Origin: Cellulomonas sp. NS3
Lineage (GTDB): Bacteria > Actinomycetota > Actinomycetes > Actinomycetales > Cellulomonadaceae
DNA: 64,000 nt
Direction of reading: 5' to 3'
Assembly (NCBI RefSeq): GCF_024757985.1
Contig: NZ_CP103289.1
Coordinates: forward strand, 1,984,001 to 2,048,000
This document shows, piece after piece, positions 52,374 through 64,000 of this stretch; the first letter of the stretch is position 1; each line of letters begins with the position of its first letter. Both the position numbers and the translations under genes were made by a program. The notes below the pieces were generated by a model that searched no databases, was not told where the DNA came from, and was given only the letters and a program-made list of their open reading frames with translations.

Positions 52374-53056
52374 GCGCCGCGCTGCCCCCGGGTCCGTACC
52401 TCGTGCTCGACGCCGCGGTCTGCGAGGGGGCCGGGCACGATCCGCTGGACGTCGTGGACGCCGCGGCGCACGCCGGGCTCGGCGTCGTCCAGCTGCGCGC
52501 CAAGGACCGCGACGTGCGCGCGCTGCTCGACCTCACGGTCGCCGCGGCGGGCCGGCTCGCGCGGTTCGTCGGTCCGCCCGCGCTCGTGGTCGACGACCGG
52601 GTCGACGTCGTGCTCGCGGCCCGCCGCCGGGGAGCGCGCGTGGACGGCGTGCACCTCGGGCAGTCCGACCTCCCGGCCGTGGACGCGCGACGGCTGCTGG
52701 GTGCCGGGACGCTCATCGGCGTCTCGGCCGCGCGCGACGAGGACGTCGACGCGGCGCTGCGGACCGGGGTGGTCGACTACCTCGGTGCCGGACCGGTCCG
52801 CGCGACCCCGACCAAGCCGGACGCCGCGGACCCCATCGGCCTCGACGGGCTCGCCGAGGTCGCGCGCCGGTCCACGCTGCCGGTCGTCGCGATCGGCGGG
52901 CTGACCGTCGAGGACGCCGAGCCGGTGCGCCTCGCGGGCGCCGTGGGCCTGGCGGTGGTGTCCGCGGTGTGCTCGCACCCCGCGCCGTACGCCGCGGCGA
53001 CCGAGCTCGTCGCCGCGTGGGCGCGGGCCCGCTCGCACGCCGCGAGCGCCTCGTGA
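52370..53056 (+). CDS. thiE: Thiamine phosphate synthase ThiE
   Basis: Joins hydroxymethylpyrimidine diphosphate and thiazole phosphate to thiamin phosphate. 228 aa, TIM barrel: VVQLRAKDRDVR (pyrophosphate site), VDDRVDVVLAA, VDGVHLGQSDLP, LGAGPVRATPTKPDA (thiazole-phosphate site) and VAIGGLTVEDAEPV. ATG 52370 overlaps thiM; the stop overlaps the thiD GTG. All three thi genes are read from the riboswitch transcript. Confidence 0.95.
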   Translation: MSAALPPGPYLVLDAAVCEGAGHDPLDVVDAAAHAGLGVVQLRAKDRDVRALLDLTVAAAGRLARFVGPPALVVDDRVDVVLAARRRGARVDGVHLGQSDLPAVDARRLLGAGTLIGVSAARDEDVDAALRTGVVDYLGAGPVRATPTKPDAADPIGLDGLAEVARRSTLPVVAIGGLTVEDAEPVRLAGAVGLAVVSAVCSHPAPYAAATELVAAWARARSHAASAS

Positions 53057-54651
53057 CCCCGCCGCTCGGGGCCGCGCCCGTCCCGGCGGACCGGCCGGGG
53101 CTCGACGCCGCGCCGGACCGTCTCCGCTTCGGTGCACCGGGCGGACCGAGCCGTCCGCGCGTCCTGTCGGTCGCGGGCACGGACCCGACCGGGGGTGCCG
53201 GGATCCAGGCGGACCTCAAGTCGATCGCCGCGCACGGCGGGTACGGCATGGCCGTGGTCACCGCGCTCGTCGCGCAGAACACCCGCGGCGTGCGCACGAG
53301 CCACGTGCCCGACCCCGCGTTCCTGCGCGCTCAGCTCGACGCGGTGAGCGACGACGTCACGGTCGACGCGCTGAAGATCGGCATGGTCGCGACCGAGGCC
53401 GTCGCCCGCGAGCTCGGTGCGTGGCTCGCGGCGCACCGGCCGCCGCACGTCGTGCTCGACCCGGTCATGGTCGCGACGAGCGGGGACCGGCTGCTCGACG
53501 GCGGTGCCGAGGACGCCGTGCGGTCGCTGCTCGCGCACGCCGACCTCGTGACGCCCAACCTGCCCGAGCTCGCGGTCCTGCTCGGCGAGCCGGTCGCTGC
53601 GACGTGGCCCGAGGCGCTCGACCAGGGGGTGCGGCTCGCCCGCCTGCACGAGGTCGCGGTGCTGGTGAAGGGCGGTCACCTCGCGGGGGAGCCCGGCCGG
53701 AGCCCAGACGCCGTCGTGACCACCGAGGGGACCGTCGAGATCGACGCGCCGCGCGTGGCGACGCTCCACACGCACGGGACCGGCTGCTCGCTGTCCGCCG
53801 CGGTCGCGACCCTGCGCCCGCAGCGCGACGACTGGGTCACGGCGGTGCGCGAGGCCAAGGAGTGGCTCACGGGCGCCCTCCGGGCCGGGGCCGCGCTGCA
53901 GGTCGGGACCGGCAACGGTCCCGTCGACCACGCGCACCGGCAGGGCAGCGCGCGGCGCTTCACCGACGAGGCCTGGGAGCAGGTCGCGGACCTGCGGGAG
54001 GCCTGCGACGCGCTGGCGTTCGTCCGCGGGCTCGCCGCCGGGACGCTCGCGCCGGAGCAGTTCGCGTTCTACCTCGCGCAGGACGCGCTGTACCTGCGCG
54101 AGTACTCCCGCGTCCTGGCGCGGGCGAGCGAGCTCGCCCCGGACCGCGGGGCGCAGGAGTTCTTCGCGCGCGGCGCGCACCACTGCCTCGCGGTGGAGTC
54201 GGACCTCCACCGGCGGTGGCTGGGGCGGTACGGCGTGGCCGAGGGCGGCGCGGCGACGTCACCGGTGACCGCCGCGTACACCGACCACCTGCGCGCGGTC
54301 GCGGCGACCGGCTCGTACACGGAGCTCGTCGCCGCGGTGCTCCCGTGCTACTGGCTGTACGCGGACATCGGCGCGCGCCTGCTGGCCCGGTCCGAGCTCG
54401 ACGGGCACCCGTACGCCGACTGGATCGCGACGTACGGCGACCCCGAGTTCGCGCGGGCGTCGGACCGGGCGCGCGAGCTGACCGACGACGCGGCCCGGTC
54501 CGCCGGTCCGGCGGAGCGCGCGCGCATGCTCGAGGCCTTCGTGCGCTCGTGCCGGCACGAGTGGCTGTTCTTCGCGCAGGGCACGTCGATGCCGTCGTGG
54601 CCGGAGCCGTCGCGATCGACGGCCGAGCGCGAGCCGGCCGGCGTGCGCTGA
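53053..54651 (+). CDS. thiD: Bifunctional HMP/HMP-P kinase ThiD fused to TenA (thiaminase II)
   Basis: 532 aa from GTG 53053. Residues about 35-290 are ThiD, a ribokinase-fold kinase making hydroxymethylpyrimidine diphosphate: SVAGTDPTGGAGIQADLKSI, VVLDPVMVATSGDRLL, VTPNLPELAVLLGE, HTHGTGCSLSAAVATL. About 300-520 is a TenA-like all-helical domain (FYLAQDALYLREYSRVLARA), with the probable nucleophile Cys near 432 in LPCYWLYADIG and a Glu in the final helix region. TenA recovers aminopyrimidine from degraded thiamin, so the fusion joins salvage and phosphorylation. The last 20 residues are unstructured. Confidence 0.94.
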   Translation: MTPPLGAAPVPADRPGLDAAPDRLRFGAPGGPSRPRVLSVAGTDPTGGAGIQADLKSIAAHGGYGMAVVTALVAQNTRGVRTSHVPDPAFLRAQLDAVSDDVTVDALKIGMVATEAVARELGAWLAAHRPPHVVLDPVMVATSGDRLLDGGAEDAVRSLLAHADLVTPNLPELAVLLGEPVAATWPEALDQGVRLARLHEVAVLVKGGHLAGEPGRSPDAVVTTEGTVEIDAPRVATLHTHGTGCSLSAAVATLRPQRDDWVTAVREAKEWLTGALRAGAALQVGTGNGPVDHAHRQGSARRFTDEAWEQVADLREACDALAFVRGLAAGTLAPEQFAFYLAQDALYLREYSRVLARASELAPDRGAQEFFARGAHHCLAVESDLHRRWLGRYGVAEGGAATSPVTAAYTDHLRAVAATGSYTELVAAVLPCYWLYADIGARLLARSELDGHPYADWIATYGDPEFARASDRARELTDDAARSAGPAERARMLEAFVRSCRHEWLFFAQGTSMPSWPEPSRSTAEREPAGVR

Positions 54652-54697
54652 GCGAGGGCTCCGCGCCGCACGTGCGGAGCGGAGCCTGCCGCCGCCC

Positions 54698-55234
54698 TCA
54701 GGCCGCGCCGACCTCCCGCGCGAGCAGCGCCACGCGGACCGCTCCGCCGGACGTCACCTGCTCCCCGACCTGCGCGAAGCCGAGCCGCCGGTGGAACGCG
54801 AGCGACGCGGGGTTGGGCGGGTCGAGGTTGACCTCGCACGTGACCTCGCCGAGCCCGGCCCGCACGGCGGCGGCGTCCACCGCGTCGTAGAGCGCGCGTC
54901 CGACGCCACGGCCGTGCCCGTGCGGCGCGACGACGATCCGGTCGACGTACAGCGAGCCGGGCCGGTGGGTCGAGAACCACCGGTAGTTCTCGCTCGCGTA
55001 CGCGGCCCCGGGGGCGAGCGCGAGCAGGAACGCGAGCGGCGCGCCGGTTGCGGGGTCGTCGACGACGAGTGCGACGTCGCACGCGGGCAGGTGCGCGGCC
55101 AGCCCGGCGGCGCCGAGCGCGTTGACGGCCGGGACGGCGGCGTCATTGAGCACGGCGAGCGCGGGGACGTCGTCCGGGTGGGCCGCGCGCGGGACGGGGG
55201 AGTCGACGGCGGAGGCAGGCTGGGGGACGCTCAC
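54698..55234 (-). CDS. GNAT-family N-acetyltransferase
   Basis: 178 aa. The acetyl-CoA loop is in VAPHGHGRGVGRALYDAVDAA, followed by TCEVNLDPPNPASLAFHRRLGF, the usual beta5 region; VPALAVLNDAAVPAVNALG opens the domain. The acceptor substrate is unknown (small molecule, peptide or protein N-terminus). GTG 55234 overlaps the stop of the upstream oxidoreductase gene (GTGA), so it is made from the same mRNA. Confidence 0.9.
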   Translation of the reverse strand: MSVPQPASAVDSPVPRAAHPDDVPALAVLNDAAVPAVNALGAAGLAAHLPACDVALVVDDPATGAPLAFLLALAPGAAYASENYRWFSTHRPGSLYVDRIVVAPHGHGRGVGRALYDAVDAAAVRAGLGEVTCEVNLDPPNPASLAFHRRLGFAQVGEQVTSGGAVRVALLAREVGAA

Positions 55235-56250
55235 GGGACGAGGACGACCTTCCCGGTCGTGGCGCGCCCCTCGAGCGCGCGGTGCGCGTCCGCGGCGTCG
55301 CGCAGCGCGAACGTCGCCCCGACCCGGACGTCGAGCGTGCCGGCGGCGACGGCGTCGAGCAGCTCGCCGGCCCGCCAGAGAAGCTCCTCGCGCGTCGCGG
55401 TGTAGTGCGCGAGCGTGGGGCGGGTCAGGAACAGCGAGCCGGCGGAGTTGAGCCGCTGCGGGTCCAGCGGGGGGACGGGCCCGGACGCGGCGCCGAAGAG
55501 CGCGAGGCCGCCGCGCGGGCGCAGCGACGCGAGCGAGGCGTCGAACGTCGCACGCCCCACGCCGTCGAACACCGTGTGCACACCGGCGCCGCCGGTGAGC
55601 TCGCGCACGCGCGCGGGGAGCGCGGTCGCCAGGTCGTCGAGCAGGTCGTACCGGACCACCTCGGCGGCCCCGGCACCGCGCGCCAGGTCCTCCTTCTCCG
55701 CCGCCCCGACCGTGGCCAGCACCCGCGCGCCCCGGGCGACGGCGAGCTGGGTCAGGAGCAGACCGACGCCCCCGGCCGCGGCGTGCACCAGCACGTCCTG
55801 GCCGGCGGTCACGGGGAACGTCGAGGAGACGAGGTAGTGCGCGGTCATGCCCTGGAGCAGCAGCGCCGCGGCCGTCGTGAGGTCGACGCCCTCCGGCACC
55901 GGCACCGCGTGCTCCGCGTCGAGCAGCACCTGCTCGGCGTAGGAGCCTGGAGCGCCGGACGCCCACGCGACGCGGTCGCCGACGCCGAGCCCGGTGACCC
56001 CGTCGCCGAGCGCGTCGACCGTGCCCGCGCCCTCGCCGCCCACGACGTGCGGGAACGGGACCGGGTACAGCCCCGACCGGCGGTAGGTGTCGATGAAGTT
56101 CACGCCCGCCGCGGCGACGCGCACGCGGACCTGTCCGGGCCCGGGCTCGGGCGTGGGGAGCTCGACGAGCTCGAGGACCTCGGGGCCGCCGGCGCTGCCG
56201 GCCTGGATCGTCTGCACGCCGGGCGCAACGCCGGTCGCCGGCCGGATCAT
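55231..56250 (-). CDS. Zinc-independent quinone oxidoreductase (MDR family)
   Basis: 339 aa, NADPH-dependent quinone reductase of the QOR1 type. GroES-like N-terminal half ([33 protein letters not shown]) and Rossmann half with [20 protein letters not shown] as the NADPH loop. The structural zinc cysteines of alcohol dehydrogenases are absent. The end carries [15 protein letters not shown], typical of the family. ATG 56250 is chosen at the start of homology ([12 protein letters not shown] follows); the ribosome-binding site is weak. Divergent from the sulfurtransferase across 125 bases. Confidence 0.92.
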   Translation of the reverse strand: MIRPATGVAPGVQTIQAGSAGGPEVLELVELPTPEPGPGQVRVRVAAAGVNFIDTYRRSGLYPVPFPHVVGGEGAGTVDALGDGVTGLGVGDRVAWASGAPGSYAEQVLLDAEHAVPVPEGVDLTTAAALLLQGMTAHYLVSSTFPVTAGQDVLVHAAAGGVGLLLTQLAVARGARVLATVGAAEKEDLARGAGAAEVVRYDLLDDLATALPARVRELTGGAGVHTVFDGVGRATFDASLASLRPRGGLALFGAASGPVPPLDPQRLNSAGSLFLTRPTLAHYTATREELLWRAGELLDAVAAGTLDVRVGATFALRDAADAHRALEGRATTGKVVLVP

Positions 56251-56298
56251 CCGCGGCGGACACGGCGTCTCACGATGTGTGCACCTCGCCGTCCCGCC

Positions 56299-56328
56299 TT
56301 GACGCGCCCCGCGCCCCGCTCGCAGGCT
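56299..56328 (+). promoter_or_regulatory. Candidate promoter of the sulfurtransferase-sufE pair
   Basis: TTGACG (56299-56304), 18 bases, then CAGGCT (56323-56328). The -35 is good and the -10 weak. The transcript would start near 56335, with CGGAG as ribosome-binding site before ATG 56376. Confidence 0.4.
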
Positions 56329-56375
56329 CAGGCCCGCGGGGTCCGACGGGGGCTCCACGGCGGACGGAGCTGGGC

Positions 56376-57278
56376 ATGACGGTGGAGATCGACAGGACGT
56401 CGGAGAAGCTCGCGCAGTACGCGCACCCGGAGCGTCTCGTGACGACCCAGTGGCTCGCCGACCACCTCGGCGCCGAGGGTCTGGTCGTCGTCGAGTCGGA
56501 CGAGGACGTGCTGCTGTACGAGACGGGGCACATCCCGGGCGCGGTCAAGATCGACTGGCACACGGACCTCAACGACGCCGACGTGCGCGACTACGTCGAC
56601 GGCGAGCGCCTCGCGCAGCTGCTCGGCTCCAAGGGCATCGGGCGCGACACGACCGTCGTGATCTACGGCGACAAGAACAACTGGTGGGCCGCCTACACGC
56701 TGTGGGTGCTGTCGCTGTTCGGCCACGAGGACGTGCGGCTGCTCGACGGTGGCCGGAACACGTGGATCGCCGAGGGCCGCGAGATCACGACCGAGGTCCC
56801 GACGCCGACGCCCGTCGAGTACCCGGTCGTCGAGCGGGACGACCGGACGCTGCGGGCGTTCAAGGAGGACGTCCTCGCGCACCTCGGCAACCCGATCGTC
56901 GACATCCGCTCGCCCAAGGAGTACACGGGCGAGCTCGCGCACATGCCCGACTACCCGAACGAGGGCGCGCTGCGCACGGGCCACATCCCGACGGCCCGCA
57001 ACGTGCCGTGGGCGACGGCGGTCGCTGCGGACGGGACGTACAAGTCGCGTGCCGAGCTCGAGGCGATCTACCAGGACGGCGGCCTCGGTCTGGCCCCGGA
57101 CGACCAGGTCATCACGTACTGCCGCATCGGCGAGCGGTCGAGCCACACGTGGTTCGCGCTCAAGCACCTCCTGGGCCTCGACAACGTCCGCAACTACGAC
57201 GGCTCGTGGACCGAGTGGGGGAACTCGGTGCGCGTCCCGATCGTCAAGGGCGAGGAGCCGGGGAGCCTCCCGGCGTGA
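56376..57278 (+). CDS. Two-domain sulfurtransferase (thiosulfate/3-mercaptopyruvate type)
   Basis: 300 aa with tandem rhodanese domains: an inactive N-terminal one (about 20-140, with [16 protein letters not shown]) and an active C-terminal one (about 165-290, with [13 protein letters not shown] and [10 protein letters not shown]). The catalytic Cys is in [15 protein letters not shown] near residue 248; the loop CRIGERS is that of actinobacterial CysA/thiosulfate sulfurtransferases. It lies 48 bases before sufE, suggesting sulfur transfer for Fe-S or thiamin needs. ATG 56376 is preferred to an upstream in-frame ATG that would cross the promoter. Confidence 0.92.
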   Translation: MTVEIDRTSEKLAQYAHPERLVTTQWLADHLGAEGLVVVESDEDVLLYETGHIPGAVKIDWHTDLNDADVRDYVDGERLAQLLGSKGIGRDTTVVIYGDKNNWWAAYTLWVLSLFGHEDVRLLDGGRNTWIAEGREITTEVPTPTPVEYPVVERDDRTLRAFKEDVLAHLGNPIVDIRSPKEYTGELAHMPDYPNEGALRTGHIPTARNVPWATAVAADGTYKSRAELEAIYQDGGLGLAPDDQVITYCRIGERSSHTWFALKHLLGLDNVRNYDGSWTEWGNSVRVPIVKGEEPGSLPA

Positions 57279-57326
57279 GCCCCGCGGGCTGCCAGGCGGT
57301 CCGGAGAAGGTGGGAGGATCGGTCCC

Positions 57327-60091
<2,765 letters not shown>

Positions 60092-60095
<4 letters not shown>

Positions 60096-61113
60096 GCGAG
60101 AGCGACGTGACCCCCAGCACCGACGGACCCACCGTGAGCGACGACTTCGTCTTCAACACCCGCACCGACCTGCGCGCGGACCAGAAGGCCGAGGTCCTCA
60201 TCGAGGCCCTGCCGTGGCTGCAGCGCTTCAAGGGCGCGCTCGTCGTCGTGAAGTACGGCGGCAACGCGATGGTCGACGACGACCTCAAGCGGGCGTTCGC
60301 CGAGGACATGGTCTTCCTGCACCAGGTCGGGCTCCGGCCCGTCGTCGTGCACGGCGGCGGTCCGCAGATCAACGCGATGCTCGACCGGCTCGGCATCGAG
60401 AGCGAGTTCCGCGGCGGGCTGCGGGTCACGACGCCCGAGGCGATGGACGTCGTCCGCATGGTCCTCACGGGCCAGGTCTCGCGCGAGCTCGTCGGGCTGC
60501 TGAACGCGCACGGCCCCTACGCGGTCGGGCTGTCCGGCGAGGACGGCGGGCTGCTGCGCGCCCGGCGCCGGCACGCCGTCGTCGACGGCGAGAGCGTCGA
60601 CATCGGGCTCGTGGGCGACGTCGTCGAGGTCAACCCCAGCGCGGTCCTCGACCTGCTCGACGCGGGCCGCATCCCCGTCGTGTCCACCGTGGCGCCCGAC
60701 CTCGAGGACCCCACGCAGGTGCTCAACGTCAACGCGGACACCGCGGCGGCGGCGCTCGCCGTCGCGCTCGGCGCGCGCAAGCTCATCGTGCTCACCGACG
60801 TCGAGGGCCTCTACACGAGCTGGCCGGACCGCGGCTCGCTCGTGCGCCGCATCCGGTCGAGCGCGCTCGCCGAGCTGCTGCCGACGCTCGACGCCGGCAT
60901 GCGGCCCAAGATGGAGGCGTGCTGGCGGGCCGTCGAGGGCGGCGTGGGCCGGGCGCACGTGATCGACGGGCGCGCCGCGCACTCGATCCTCGTCGAGGTC
61001 TTCACGTCCGACGGCGTCGGCACGATGGTGCTGCCCGACGACGAGCCGGTCCCGTCCCCGTTCACGGGCGAGATCCCGGCGGTCGACGAGGCCGCGGTCC
61101 GGAGGTCGCGGGC

Positions 61114-61117
<4 letters not shown>
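60092..61117 (+). CDS. argB: Acetylglutamate kinase ArgB
   Basis: Phosphorylates N-acetylglutamate, the usual point of arginine feedback inhibition. 341 aa; the core begins near residue 45 with [13 protein letters not shown], followed by [33 protein letters not shown] and the end region [20 protein letters not shown]. The extra 25-30 residues at the N-terminus may form the helix that makes arginine-inhibited kinases hexameric. ATG 60092 overlaps the argJ stop; it overlaps argD as ATGA. Confidence 0.97.

Positions 61118-64000
<2,883 letters not shown>

Overview
The window is very GC-rich (clearly above 70 %), has almost no spacer between genes, uses GTG starts freely and favours G/C at third codon positions. 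Gene content and order (a dcw cluster running into sepF, a YggT gene and divIVA; a his cluster with priA; infC-rpmI-rplT; pheST; argCJBDFRG) point to an actinobacterium of the order Micrococcales. The style resembles Cellulomonadaceae, but the genus is my inference. I see no rRNA, tRNA, CRISPR array, insertion sequence or prophage.

Layout. (1) 1-20760: division and cell-wall (dcw) cluster on the + strand: mraZ, rsmH, ftsL, ftsI, murE, murF, mraY, murD, ftsW, murG, murC, ftsQ, ftsZ, pgeF, sepF, a YggT protein and divIVA, then a DksA/TraR-like regulator and lspA. (2) 20753-25402: a pseudouridine synthase and the replicative polymerase dnaE. (3) 25497-27614: a small accessory patch (ArsR regulator with an SRPBCC partner, a PPOX-fold protein, an S4 RNA-binding protein). 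(4) 27688-36403: histidine genes hisD, hisC, hisB, an unknown gene, hisH, priA and an SseB-like gene, with a recQ-like helicase on the opposite strand between hisD and hisC. (5) 36434-43193: accessory block with a GerW-like protein, a secreted serine protease coupled to a membrane coiled-coil protein, an MFS transporter, a DUF1844 protein and a furA-katA peroxide-defence pair. (6) 43608-51161: translation block: infC (AUC start), rpmI, rplT, a SpoU methyltransferase, thpR, pheS, pheT. (7) 51393-54651: thiamin salvage operon thiM-thiE-thiD/tenA under a TPP riboswitch. (8) 54698-57767: GNAT acetyltransferase, quinone oxidoreductase, two-domain sulfurtransferase and SufE. (9) 57826-64000: arginine operon argC-J-B-D-F-R and the first 107 bases of argG, which runs off the end.

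How it works together. The first 20 kb makes the lipid-linked peptidoglycan precursor (MurC-F, MraY, MurG), polymerises and cross-links it at the septum (FtsW, FtsI) and builds the Z ring (FtsZ, SepF, FtsQ, FtsL, DivIVA). MraZ probably autoregulates the cluster through GTGGAG boxes at 83-108. The his and arg clusters are nearly complete biosynthetic operons; arg probably feeds back through ArgR on a palindrome over the argC start.

Control signals are unusually readable: MraZ boxes in two opposed arrays, a consensus-like ftsZ promoter plus a perfect palindrome, a FurA box, an infC leader hairpin, a TPP riboswitch, several long GC-rich hairpin terminators, and a repeated pattern in which a TANNNT-type -10 box lies 6-8 nt before the start codon, implying leaderless mRNAs. 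Most adjacent genes overlap by ATGA or GTGA. The main oddity in coding sequence is an apparent one-base frame break in the disordered N-terminal part of ftsI.
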